A stretch of 64,000 nt of DNA, from the NCBI GenBank assembly GCA_019828595.1, contig JAHQRK010000013.1, positions 1,023,501-1,087,500 on the forward strand. The letters are read 5' to 3'. The notes below the pieces were generated by a model. The model worked only from the letters and a program-made list of their open reading frames with translations, was not told where the DNA came from and did not search any database. Positions 43,814 to 54,140 of this stretch are shown piece by piece. Source of the stretch: Aphanomyces cochlioides (Eukaryota > Oomycota > Saprolegniomycetes > Saprolegniales > Verrucalvaceae). Position numbers and translations under genes: made by a program. Positions within the stretch are counted from its first letter, which is position 1. Each line of letters opens with the position of its first letter.

Positions 43814-44752
43814 GGAGGGGTGTCACTTTTGCCGACCAGAGAATCTATGATATCACATTTAAAAAAAATTCCCCGTCGTCAAACAATCATGATTAACTAA
43901 ACTTCGGTGTGGGATATTCGTGATGGTCGGATATCATTTTACCTTGATTAAAGTATACCATATTGTGGCCAAGCTTAATTTATTTTTATCCAATCAAAGT
44001 TCTATAAGCCATGAGGTATCCTCCAATCAGTTTACAGTTAATCTTGTTAACAATCTGAGCGACTGTGGACGACAGTCACGTGAATTAACCGCTATACTGT
44101 AGCGCATTGGAGATGATTTTTCCTTTCATTGAACACGTTCTTTTGGCGAATTTCATGGCGCGAAGGGATTTCTACGAGAGAAAAACAAGCTGGAGATTTC
44201 TGGGCTCCAGGAGCCCAGTAGTGAGTGTTCTTTGGCCAGTCTGGCACCAAAAGTAGTCTTCAATGCCATCTGTAGCGATGGAAGAGATCGTCGTCTTCAC
44301 TCTAGTTGCAAGTTTGATTATAATTTTGAACAAAGTTGTGCAGAGTATTTTTACGTATGTAGTCTCCAGGCTGAGCACAAGAATCTGCCATGCCCTAAGG
44401 GCTCCATCCACTGTCATGTCATTGTCAGTAATGTTTGGCCCTGTGGTGAAGTCAATTGCTGATACTACAGTAAACGTAGGAAGGCGAACGCAGGTTGCTC
44501 CCTGTTGAGGCTGTTTTTTTAGACTTAGAGCTCACCTGTTGGTAAATTTAGTTGATGGACAGTGTATTTTCATCCAATCAAATGATAGCCGACCAGAGTA
44601 TCCATGATATCACGGATTCAGAAAACTCTGGTCGTCCGGTCGTATATCGGGTTTCGTGATGTCACATTTCAGAAGCCCTCCCGCCGGCCCGCTCAATGCG
44701 GGATCATGTCAGACAGATTTATACTTGAAGTTTGTATGAGTGACACCCCTCC
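43814..44752. mobile_element. 939-bp nested element with 10-bp target duplication
   Basis: It starts with GGAGGGGTGTCACT and ends with the exact inverse AGTGACACCCCTCC. TGATGCATCA stands on both sides (43804-43813 and 44753-44762), while the uninterrupted copy near 17250 has this site once. A 9-11-bp duplication points to the Mutator superfamily. Subterminal words GCCGACCAGAG and ATGATATCAC occur near both ends in the same orientation. It has no transposase and is non-autonomous; a Cys-rich open frame occupies its middle. Confidence 0.88.
44232..44462 (+). CDS. Cys-rich ORF inside the nested element, possible captured fragment
   Basis: A 76-residue frame with seven Cys and two His in its last 50 residues (CKFDYNFEQSCAEYFYVC, CPKGSIHCHVIV). 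I do not recognise a domain, but the composition differs from the AT-rich rest of the element. Mutator-type elements can carry host-gene pieces, so a captured exon is possible. Confidence 0.35.
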   Translation: MASLAPKVVFNAICSDGRDRRLHSSCKFDYNFEQSCAEYFYVCSLQAEHKNLPCPKGSIHCHVIVSNVWPCGEVNC

Positions 44753-45095
44753 TGATGCATCAATGCCCGTGAACGCCTGGCAATGCCTCAGGCACTTTTT
44801 CAGAAAAAACGAAGAATTAATCACAGAAAAATTTGAAAAAGTAATACGAAGACGTCCGGATATCATCCATGCCCAGACATCGACATTGACGATTCCCGAC
44901 CAGCCTCTTAAGTCCCATGTCAAAGATGCTTATGTGCCTCAGCTCAGGGAATCTTCTTCGTTCACGTCAATAAACTTCTGCTCTGGTAGTTTTGATGAAT
45001 TTGATGGACGAGAGATCAAGAAAGAACAAAAAGTGAGTTTGCATTCAAATGTTCATGGCATTACACATGATGATGGTGAATAAATATGGTCGTTC

Positions 45096-46337
45096 TTAAC
45101 TATCCCGTGGGCTCAACTTGGACTCCATACGTTCAATGGCCTTTGTGAGCTTCTGGATCATTTGCGAGTGGGTGGTCATCGTCTGGACCATTTGCCCTTG
45201 CTGGCTTGCGAGCAAGGTTTGCGTTGACGACGACTTCACCAAGACTTCCAAAAATTGCTTGTCGTTCGGGCCATGCTGTGGAGAGCTTGGTGCTGAGTAG
45301 CTCGTCGTCGCTTTCACAGGTCTCGTTTGGGGAGCTTCTTGCAAAATTGGCACTGGCGAAGTGGCGCCAGGAGCAGCTTGCTCTTTGGCAGACGTAAGAG
45401 CAAGCATTACATCTTTTGCCATCGCGCGCAAAGACATGATATGGCAACTGGATCGCGTCTGGTAGTCGAGCACGGCCAATGTTCCGACCACATGGCCACT
45501 GCCATCAACCAAAGGCACACCAGCAAAGAAGCGGACGCCATAGTCCTTTACAAGCATCGAATCTCGCATTGTTGGGTGCTTCAAACTGTTGGAAACCACT
45601 ACAGGCGCAGCCGTATCCACAACGAGTTGGGACATGGCGGCATCGGCCCGTGGCACTGATTGGAATGTCAATCCAACTTTGGCTTTCAAGTGGAGTGAGT
45701 CTACGTCAAGAAGGCCAACAAAGGCCATCGCACATTGATGCGACGACGCACTCATTTCGCACAAGACGCTCAATCGTTCTGTCGAGGGATAGCTGTTGAG
45801 TCGCTGGACAGCTCGAAGTCGTCGGCGTTCGGTTTGTTCAGCAGTCACAATAGTGGGGGCTGTATGGCGACGGCTCGAGTTGATCCGGCCTTGGCACGAC
45901 TTGCTGAGCTGGACGGCAACACTGACGGGGCTGCCCACAGTCGACAACGTGCGCGAATGGCTATCAAAGTCTCTTGAGAAGGCGCAGCTTTTGCAAATTT
46001 TGATCGTGGATTGCTTGGGCACGTTCAAGTTGTGGTACACGACACACGACTTGCAAAAGAGATCTCCACACAATCGGCAATGGTGTCGTCGCCGAAAAAA
46101 ATTGTTAAACTTGGACCCGCAATCGGCGCAACTGATGCGGACGCTCTTGGAAATCCATTCAGAAGGCGATAAGATATCATTGAGGGACAGCGCAGACAGC
46201 TTGACCGATCGTTTCGACGAGAACGAGTTCATCCTCGAGCTCTCGGTTGCAATTTGCAAAGTGACCAATATATTTCTCAAGGTTTGGACATCCCACAGTG
46301 TGTGGGAAAGGAAAATTTCTTGAAGCGTGACTTTCAC
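45096..46337 (-). CDS. FYVE zinc finger and GAF domain protein
   Basis: A 413-residue frame. Residues ~61-122 form a FYVE domain: WISKS at the WxxD position, four Cys pairs (70/73, 87/90, 95/98, 115/118) and the basic motif RRRHHCRLCG that binds phosphatidylinositol 3-phosphate in this family. Residues ~178-315 form a GAF domain (VLCEMSASSHQCAMAFVGLL to RFFAGVPLVDGSGHVVGTLAVLDY), a small-molecule or dimerisation fold. The tail is Pro/Ser-rich and ends in a short coiled coil (MIQKLTKAIERMESKL). The FYVE-GAF order, usually behind an N-terminal START domain, is typical of oomycetes. The true start may be the Met at residue 36 or lie further upstream in the START-like remnant. An endosomal or membrane-associated role is expected from the FYVE domain. 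Confidence 0.88.
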   Translation of the reverse strand: MKVTLQEIFLSHTLWDVQTLRNILVTLQIATESSRMNSFSSKRSVKLSALSLNDILSPSEWISKSVRISCADCGSKFNNFFRRRHHCRLCGDLFCKSCVVYHNLNVPKQSTIKICKSCAFSRDFDSHSRTLSTVGSPVSVAVQLSKSCQGRINSSRRHTAPTIVTAEQTERRRLRAVQRLNSYPSTERLSVLCEMSASSHQCAMAFVGLLDVDSLHLKAKVGLTFQSVPRADAAMSQLVVDTAAPVVVSNSLKHPTMRDSMLVKDYGVRFFAGVPLVDGSGHVVGTLAVLDYQTRSSCHIMSLRAMAKDVMLALTSAKEQAAPGATSPVPILQEAPQTRPVKATTSYSAPSSPQHGPNDKQFLEVLVKSSSTQTLLASQQGQMVQTMTTHSQMIQKLTKAIERMESKLSPRDS

Positions 46338-46842
46338 GGGGCTGTATCGTTCACAACCCAGACTTGGCTGGTCAAGGTTTTGAAAACCAACAACTGGGGC
46401 GCGTGGGCTACAAGGTGAGATGGATGAAACGCCGTTCTTTCAGCTCAAGCTGGTGAAACACTCGCCGCTTGGCGGCATTCACGGGAAAACGGTCTGTGGC
46501 AAGATGGCTTCAAAAGCCCGACATAGTACGACGCAGAATCGAAAGGTGATTGGTCCCACTTCCACCTCCAAGTCAAGATAATTCCCAAGTCTCATTGGAG
46601 CTGACAAATGGTCTTGCCAATTGAGTGTATGGCGAGCGAGTCGTTTTCTGGATGCACGATGGATGCATGCACACGGATTGCATCGTCTGACGCGACAAAG
46701 ACGCTCTGTGGACAATTTCGACGAGAGGGATTGGCAAAACAATCAAGTCGAGCTGGCCAGCTCTCTCTCTCTGTTGCAAAGCCACGTCGGAGCTGTCGTC
46801 ACCTCGCGGTGGGAAATAGTTGGGAGGCAATTTTGTTCGCAA
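46338..46842 (-). pseudogene. START-like 5' part of the FYVE gene, frameshifted
   Basis: The frame from 46842 opens MRTKLPPNYFPPRGDDSSD, an N-terminus resembling that of oomycete START-FYVE proteins (K-x-P-x-x-Y/F-F-P-P). Another minus frame continues FVASDDAIRVHASIVHPEND, and a third reads RFPVNAAKRRVFHQLELKER. No single frame spans the region, and I found no convincing introns joining them, so the 5' part of the FYVE gene looks damaged. Alternatively short introns connect the pieces. Confidence in START identity is modest. Confidence 0.4.
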
Positions 46843-48165
46843 TCGACTACAGACCTGAGTGTGTAAGTTTGCAGACTCGGAAGAAGATTAACTCATCACG
46901 TGTGTCAATTGTTTGTAAGCGCGAGCACTAATCGATTCAACAAACGCGTAGTGTAAGCCTTCGTTGGAGAGACGGGCAAGTCACTTGACTGTTTGGGTGG
47001 GCCACCTGGCTGCACTCCTGTCAGCAAATATACACTTTGAGAGGTATTCATTTTCTTCAAGTTATAAACTAATACTTCTATGACTGGTAAAAATACAATA
47101 TATAATGTTTCAAAGGTATCTATTATCACGTAAACACTTTGTCAAGATATAATAGCAAAATCTGAAACTATATATACTGGTTAGAAATGATATTTGAAGA
47201 GTAATAAATTGTGTGTGATACCTCTTTGACGAGAGATCGTAAAACGATTGCAAAGCGAAATACAGACAATTAGGTCGTTGGATGCACGTACTGTAGCGTT
47301 GTCTCATTATCTACTCCTTTTGCGGAAGAGTCAAGCAAGCTCAATGGCGTTTTGAAGACATCATTGACGTGAAGGTCTTCGAATGACAGTACTGTCATAA
47401 TTAATATTTATGTGAACATTTATTTAGTGAGGTTATTAATTTTCATGCGTTCGACTACTGTGAAACTTTGAGGTTGCAGCATCGCTGTTTGTACTGACTC
47501 GATTTGTCAGCGCTCGAGTATGCTCCAATACGTTCTACTTCTCGACTCTACTGTATTGGCCAGAAGAGACTTATCCATCAAACAACGTCAAGATCGCAGT
47601 GGTGAATATCTCTGAGATTCTGCCAAATGATGGACCATGTCCCAATATATGTGGGGAATTCAAAATGTTCTATCACCTCGGGGAGAGGCCGAGCAGAATA
47701 TTCGCTGCCTCGGCTGTGTCATGTAATCGAGTCTCTCTCTCTTGGACGCTCTCTCTCCCAAAAGAGACACCGAGCGAACATGCTTGAGCGCTTTCTTTAC
47801 TTTAGGGTGATTGTTGGTGTAACGTTAGAGCAAACCTCGTTGGAGCACATGGGTCAAGCTAGTTGGACTTGTGCAGTTCGCCTTCCTGTGGCACGCAAAC
47901 TCGATGACGGTCCAGAGTGGCTGTTGGTCATTTGGATCACTCCAGTGAATTTGTCTTGTGTGGTTCGAAATGACTTTACCTGTGAGATGCAATCGGCGAC
48001 CAATCGAAACGTGTTACCCAACAAATTGCCAAGCCAACAAGGAAGAATGCCTGACCTTGGACTTGGATCTTGACACAATTCACCATCGATTGCTCGACAA
48101 GTCGTAGACGCCCCGCTTGACCATTTCTGAAATCATTTCATAACTGCAAAGTTATACCAAAACCC
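46843..48165. other. unassigned spacer
   Basis: 46930-47600 is AT-rich with short frames only. A plus frame 47627-48073 (148 codons) crosses a CTCTCTCT-rich microsatellite (about 47733-47760) and is unrecognised. No RNA gene seen. Confidence 0.35.
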
Positions 48166-48741
48166 ATGGCCGAGTGTTTCTTTAACGGTTGCACCAACAC
48201 GGTCATCCCTGACTCATTCAAATGCATCTTCCATAGCCAACGCGGTCGATGCTTGGTAGAAGACTGCCGAAACCAAGTCTACGCCCGAAACCTTTGCGTC
48301 CGCCACGGCGGAAAACGCCCCTGTGCCTTTGACGGGTGCAATCTCAATTCGCGCGTGGGCAAATTCTGCACCAAGCACAGCCCGACCGATTCGGTACGCC
48401 GATGCTCCCATGAAGGATGTCAAAATCAATCTCACCTCAGAGGCAAGTGCTTTCGCCACGGAGGAAGCAAGTTTTGCAAGATTGAAGGATGTGTCACGTA
48501 TGCACGGAACAGGGGCTACTGCACCAGACATACTCCTCCCCACATCGTCGCTAGGAGATCGAGCGTGGTCAAGACGGAAGTCAAGGTAGAGAACATCCTC
48601 CCAGACCATTCTCTCGACCTTTTGCTTGATTTTGATCCCCTCTTGGACACATTCGATATCTCCCCCGCACCTCAACTAGAACCTGTAACACCCACCGACT
48701 GGGGCGTACTCGTCTCCCTCCTTGCTGGGAGTTCAAACTAA
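48166..48741 (+). CDS. five-module CCCH zinc-binding-type protein, copy 4
   Basis: Intact 191-residue intronless gene. Five C-x4-C-x9/10-C-x2-H modules over residues ~4-120, from CFFNGCTNTVIPDSFKCIFH to CKIEGCVTYARNRGYCTRH. Modules 1 and 5 group it with copy 5 (PDSFKC and VTYARNRGYCTRHTP in both). The tail has a strongly acidic-hydrophobic segment (LLLDFDPLLDTFDISPAPQL) of the kind seen in activation domains, which supports but does not prove a transcription role. An AATAAA lies about 17 bp after the stop. Confidence 0.92.
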   Translation: MAECFFNGCTNTVIPDSFKCIFHSQRGRCLVEDCRNQVYARNLCVRHGGKRPCAFDGCNLNSRVGKFCTKHSPTDSVRRCSHEGCQNQSHLRGKCFRHGGSKFCKIEGCVTYARNRGYCTRHTPPHIVARRSSVVKTEVKVENILPDHSLDLLLDFDPLLDTFDISPAPQLEPVTPTDWGVLVSLLAGSSN

Positions 48742-50569
48742 TGTAAAGATAAAGTCAATAAAGAGCTTTTAAGTTGATGGAGACTTAAATATGTCTTTGG
48801 GGCTCGTAGGGGGCTTTGTTCCTCGTGTACAAGCGAGAGGAGTGGATGCTCGGAATGCCATGGCATCCTCTCGCTTCCGTGAGGTCACTAGCGACATTCG
48901 ACGGGATGAAACAAGATTCTGCGTGATTTGATAGAGCCTTGAGAACAAGAACGAAGGACCATTGTTCTTGATTTCACTGAATCGAGAACATTCAAGATTT
49001 TATAGCAGTTCAATGAATAGTTGGCGTGAATATCCAACGTCAGTCATGACGTGATGCTTCTCCTCGATCTGCGACTCCGACCATTCCAACTGGCGAGATG
49101 AAGGCGCTGGACAACGAAAATGGGCTTGGCTCGCCACATTTTACATGTCTAGACGGCTACCGACGACAAAACTGGGCGCAATTTCCCCACTACAACAATC
49201 GACTTCACACTTTGAAATGTCCTCGTCAACTTTTCCATACAATTCACTTGGAAAATTCACACTCTCTATCGCTGTACTTGCAAGAAGATTTGTTTACGAG
49301 TATTACGCCATCCTTTGACTTGCAAGTCGCCACATGTGGCTACACATCTGCGAAAAGCACCACGTGGGTCTCCTCGGTCGAACTCCGTGTACAGTGTACA
49401 GGTGATGGCGTCTGGTGTACAGCGAAAGTACAGTATAAAGTACATATAACTACATGCAGTACTGTTGAGTCCATTTCAATGAATGGACTCAAGTGCAGAT
49501 TCGCTGGGAGAAATGACCGGCGAGGTTACCCACAAAGAAAAGTCGAGCCCATATTGCGTTTCCCCTAGTAATCCATTCATTTTAGACACTGATTGGATTC
49601 GCATTGCCTCAATTTCGCCCAGCCATGATGATTAGATTCAATCGCGATTGCTGCATTTTGTTAGACATCTCACAATTGCCACTTGTTGACGTCAGTATGT
49701 GGCAATTGGTTCAGTACATACTTGCACCTGGACGGAGCTTGTTGCTTTCACACGACTGGATCTGTTCGGCTGCATGGAAATGCACATAAGCCGCCCTCTC
49801 ACCTTTCCCAAGTTCGCAAACACGGACGTAATGGCTGTACGTAACGCCAGGGTTGCAATGGCACAGAAGATAGCGTTTGCCTCTTGGCAGCACACGTACA
49901 ATGTAACACCATCTGTGTGATTGTTTGTCCGAGAGACCAGTTGTTGGCCATATCGGACAGTTGGTCAAGATAAAAGTACCTAGGTCCAGTCGAGCTACAC
50001 TTGATGTTCTCGTCACATGGCAGCGAGTGCATTGGTCGCAGGGGGATATTTGAACGGGTGAATCTCACGAACGTGCCACTCGACACGCAATTTCTCAAGA
50101 TCGTGCCAATTTGTGCTCACTGCACATTGTAAGCCGAAACACTGGCAATCGAGCAAAGCATTCAGAAGGCTTGCAACATGGAGGGGCCCGTTTTGGGCCT
50201 CTCGATTCAATAGCCAAAAGGTGCCAGAAAGAATTCGCTCCAACCGGGGGGGGGTAGAGATGACTTCAGCATACGCCGCCCACGTCGGCAACTATTTATG
50301 TCAAGAATTGGCGAGTGGCACGATCGTGAGATTTACCCATCTTTGAGCATGCTGCTGCCTGTTTGAAGGGACTGAAACTTTACGATTAATGAGATGGGGG
50401 ATTTCTTCTTGCTGCTATGTACGTGGATCTCAGCGAATTTCGCCACCTGATTACAAATGATTGTCTACGCGCTCTCCCGCACAGTGTGCACCCACGCCCC
50501 CCAAGACTTTTCAACGTGGCCCTCTCTTAAACTAGCACAGAGATAAATGACGGACTTAAACCCTGACGG
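48742..50569. other. unassigned, several protein-like fragments
   Basis: A plus frame 49098-49568 (156 codons) includes GTACAGTGTACA-rich DNA and no known domain. On the minus strand pieces such as LHVASLLNALLDCQCFGLQC (50013-50291) and VTYSHYVRVCELGKGERAAY (49711-50016) look protein-like and could be a broken gene on 50291-49711; I cannot name it. Confidence 0.3.
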
Positions 50570-51160
50570 CTACACTTCGGCTAAGAGCCGCATGACTTCA
50601 TTCCAAACATGGTTGGGCAACAAAATATTGTGTTGGGGGCTCAAGTCGTCCATGATTGGTTCAATAGGGGCGATTGGGGAAGATGGGTCTACGGGGGGAA
50701 GCAGCGCACTCTTGTCTTCTTGAGCTGTTTCCGCGTCAATGGGGGCTTGGATGTTTGGTTCACTTGGAGATTTTGGGGCGATCGGGCGGGGAGTATGACG
50801 TGTGCAATAGCCTCGGTTTCTTGCGTACGTGACACAACCGTCAATCTTGCAAAAGCGATTTCCCCCATGGCGAAAGCAGCGACCATTCAAGTGGGCTTGG
50901 CTGGAGCAATTGTCTTGGGAACACCGCCGCACTGCTTCAGAGGGGCTGTGTCGTGTGCAAAACGGACCGACGCGAGAATTAAGTTGACAGCCCTCAAACG
51001 CACATTGGCGCTTGCCCCCGTGGCGAACACACAAATTGCGGGCGTAGACTTGGTTGTGGCAGTCTTCGACTCGGCAGCGGCCGCGATGGCTGTGAAAGAG
51101 GCATTTGAACGAGTCGGGCGCTGCGGCGTTGTTGCAGCCGTTGAAAAAGCACGCACGCAT
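50570..51160 (-). CDS. five-module CCCH zinc-binding-type protein, copy 5
   Basis: Intact 196-residue intronless gene. Five C-x4-C-x9/10-C-x2-H modules from CFFNGCNNAAAPDSFKCLFH to CKIDGCVTYARNRGYCTRH. The start at 51160 (MRACFF) is chosen because all paralogs begin 2-5 residues before the first Cys; the frame stays open 13 codons further to 51199. The ~75-residue tail is Pro/Asp/Glu-rich and ends in a helix (NEVMRLLAEV). It is the sister of copy 4, in opposite orientation and 1.8 kb away, so the pair probably arose by an inverted duplication. Confidence 0.92.
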   Translation of the reverse strand: MRACFFNGCNNAAAPDSFKCLFHSHRGRCRVEDCHNQVYARNLCVRHGGKRQCAFEGCQLNSRVGPFCTRHSPSEAVRRCSQDNCSSQAHLNGRCFRHGGNRFCKIDGCVTYARNRGYCTRHTPRPIAPKSPSEPNIQAPIDAETAQEDKSALLPPVDPSSPIAPIEPIMDDLSPQHNILLPNHVWNEVMRLLAEV

Positions 51161-51836
51161 CCAAATTGAAGATGTTTCAGCATTCGTACAACATGTCAAT
51201 CGTCAAACCAGATGGACACATTTCAGTCGACAGCTGTGGCTTGACAGATTCAGAAAATAGACGTGGGAGGAGCATGGTCTGGAAGAGAGCACTCACGTCG
51301 CAGTGGTCAGAATCGTGTCACGGCTGTCACTCTGGCGAAAACTTCCGGCCAATTTCAGTGGTGGCCACGGCTGCTCTGGTTTCCTTGCCTGCTTTCGTCG
51401 CCTTGAAACGCGCCACCGCGTATTTGAATCCCGTCGAGTAAGCTAGGTACATTGTAGATGATCAAACGAAATGAGCAACGCAAGTACCATGTAGACTGCT
51501 CCATAGAGTGTGACTCAAAGTCCAGTCGTTGCAATGTTAGTTTGTCCATCTCTCATTGGCCTCCACAAGGCTGCAAGTTTCCCATCACCTGTACACTGTA
51601 CCGACGACAAAGTTGCCGATTAAAGGCGTGCGTGTCCATCCATGATGCTCTTCGTGAATGTTAAGGTCGAGCTTGAAGCAAATCTCGTTCATTGTTCTAT
51701 TATGTCGATAGACCAACCTGCAAATCCTCACTCGGAATCACAAATTCCACCCGACGGATGACTCTATTTGTCAAACTCTCCATCTCTCTCTGCCACTTGT
51801 GTTTACAGGATAGCATTCAACAATGAGACATGTTAA
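51161..51836. other. unassigned spacer
   Basis: 5' side of copy 5. A plus frame 51458-51664 is Cys-rich but unrecognised. Nothing else supported. Confidence 0.3.
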
Positions 51837-53621
51837 GGACCCCTTTTTCTATTTGTCAGACCCATTTAACTTGAATAAAGTATGCCCATACAAATCATTG
51901 TATAACCATAAATCTAGTATGGCTAGTTGTTGTACTATCTTCTTTGTGTTCGCTTTGCGTCTGAATTGACAAGAGAGACAGACAGATGCCACAATATGAT
52001 GGTTCCTTGCTTTAAGTGTCGCGTGAGAGGAAAATTCATTCGACTCATTAAAAGTTGACATGCAACCCAGGCTTGCATCGTTCATTAGCATCGATATCTT
52101 TACTTGAGAAAACATACATTACAATTTGGTGCGATCAGAGTTCATCATGTAGCTACTGATGCAGATGTATATATGCTGAGCCTGCGAGGTATTTGTAGAT
52201 CTGCAATTGCTTTGACATCCTGTCAACTATAAGAATTTCATTTGATGGGGAAAGAGTAATCAACGCAATCGACTATCTGTCGTATTTGTGGGTGTATCTG
52301 ACATAGACTGCTACCAATTCTGTGACTTGCGATTATTGATAGCAACCACGTCCATAATGTAAAAATATTCTACGTCAACTATGGTCTTGTTCTTACAGAG
52401 TCAATTGATTTCTCATGAGTCGCAATAAGCTTACTATAGAAAGATTTTGAACTCCACTGTAGGCACAAATGCTCAACAACGATGCAGTAGAGTACGATTT
52501 AAATGCATCCAGTTAAATGGTCCGAATTTTCCGTGAGTATGACAAACTGCTTGTCGAGTACTTTGAAGTAGAAAATACATTTATGGCTCGAATACTTTTC
52601 AAAGGAAAGCTGCTAGATTGCAATTCGATAGGTTTGCTCGAGAAAACATGCAATACATTTTAGTGCTATAAAACTGCAAAGTCTCCAGCCACTATTTCCA
52701 CACGCTATGTCAGTAAGCTATTTGCAAAACAGAAATTGATACTGTGTCATAGTTGAACATTTGAACCTGCACTGCAATTGAAAGTTGTTCTAAAGTAGGC
52801 ATATGAATTGTTATAAGAGCAATTGACATGAAGTAAATTTGTGTTGTGGTCGTGATCGCCCGTATTATTCGCAAGTCACAAAACTAGTTGAGTAGAGCAC
52901 TGAGCAGTCTTTGGCAAGTACAAATGTAGACCCACAACAACGACAGATAGTCGATTGCGTTTAATAATATTTCCCCGTCAAATTAATGAATGATCGTTGA
53001 CAAGATATCAAGGAATTTCAGATCTACAAATATCTCACAGACTCAGTGTTAATATAGGCGCACCAGTAGCTTCATGATTAGCTTTGTAGTCTAGACCACT
53101 ACAGCAATGAAATGCTGTGTTTGTTCTCTCGAGTAGAGTTATCAATGCTAATCATGTAAGCTGTCGTATAGATCAAGTCGTATGAGCCTGCAACTATGAT
53201 TCAACCACCAAGAAAATGCAGGCTCCACTATGTCAACTTTTAATGAGTCGAATGAATTTTCCTCTCTCGCAACACGTCTATTTCCGGGAGTTAGACAAAA
53301 ATGAATGACTCTGCTTTATTCTTCATGCTGTTTTTCATAGCACCGTTCGCCTCCAAGCATTCATAACAAAGTTTGTCCAGTTTGTTCAGAGTTTCTTTTC
53401 AGCTCCAAAATATTCTAGCGTGCTTTCTACTCCCAAAGGAACCATCATAATGCTTCAAGTCGTTTGTGGCATCTGTCTGTCTCTCTTGTCAATCCAGACG
53501 CAAAGCGAACACAAAGAAGATAGTACAACAACTAGCCATACTAGATTTATGGTTATACAATGATTTGTATGGGCATACTTTATTCAAGTTAAAAGGGTCT
53601 GACAAATAGAAAAAGGGGTCC
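51837..53621. mobile_element. 1.8-kb foldback element (long inverted repeats)
   Basis: The first ~160 bases (51837-51996, beginning GGACCCCTTTTTCTATTTGT) are repeated inverted at 53462-53621 with only about two differences. Matching continues inwards with more divergence: AATTCATTCGACTCATTAAA (about 52033 and 53240), ATTTGTAGATCTG (about 52190 and 53025) and CGCAATCGACTATCTGTCG (about 52263 and 52943). The right arm carries about 170 extra bases (53285-53450). The arms approach each other near 52735, so most of the unit is one imperfect palindrome. No gene is recognised; open frames at 51849-52115 and 53489-53710 are mirror images. No target duplication was seen. Confidence 0.9.
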
Positions 53622-54140
53622 GATCTCCCTTCAACAATCTGTTCATTGAATTTGTAGAGGACCCACGCTGGCCATTTCGAAATTCGTACGCACCAGATGG
53701 GACTTGACAAGGTCGAGTGCCAGCCGATCTCACGATGTACTCACACTCGTAAACTGCCTGTTATTGGAATAAACGAAAATGCCCTGGGTAATCGTGCATT
53801 AGCTTTGCAGGAGGCAGCCACGACAGCACATCCAAACGCTTGGAACAACCTTTCCGACGAGATTTTCATCACGTCTCGCCCTCCACTAAGTAGTACAGTA
53901 TGCATAAAGACACAACGGCGGAACGATCAATCCTCCTCCGCTCTCGGCGGTAGACTCTTCAGACACACCACTTTCCTCTTACATCTGGCTGGCAGCCACA
54001 GTGGTCGTCTGCCCATCCTGACATCACTGGTTTTTCTCAGTTGACTCACTCGACCGTGGGATGGGTCTGAATCGAGTGCTGACCAGTAAAAAGAGTTGTT
54101 TGGTCGTGTTGTCGACTTTGGTGTTATTGTGTATTTTTCC
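53622..54140. other. 5' region of CCCH gene 6
   Basis: A plus frame 53697-54044 has no known motif. The region links the foldback end to the next CCCH gene. Confidence 0.3.

Larger units (their letters stand above)
43644..44907. mobile_element. Harbinger-like MITE (TTA target) split by a nested insertion
   Basis: GAGGCTGGTCGGGGAATGTC at 43644 matches inverted GAGGCTGGTCGGGAATCGTC ending at 44907; similarity extends over about 36 bp to GATGTCTG. TTA lies directly outside both ends (43641-43643, 44908-44910), the 3-bp TWA target typical of PIF/Harbinger elements. Without the 43814-44752 insertion and one duplicated site the unit is about 315 bp. Two further copies or parts lie at 15722-17417. 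Confidence 0.85.

Noticed and set aside
44604..45083. 159-codon plus-strand frame
   Set aside because: It runs across the end of the nested element and the MITE right end, so it is a chance frame through repeats.
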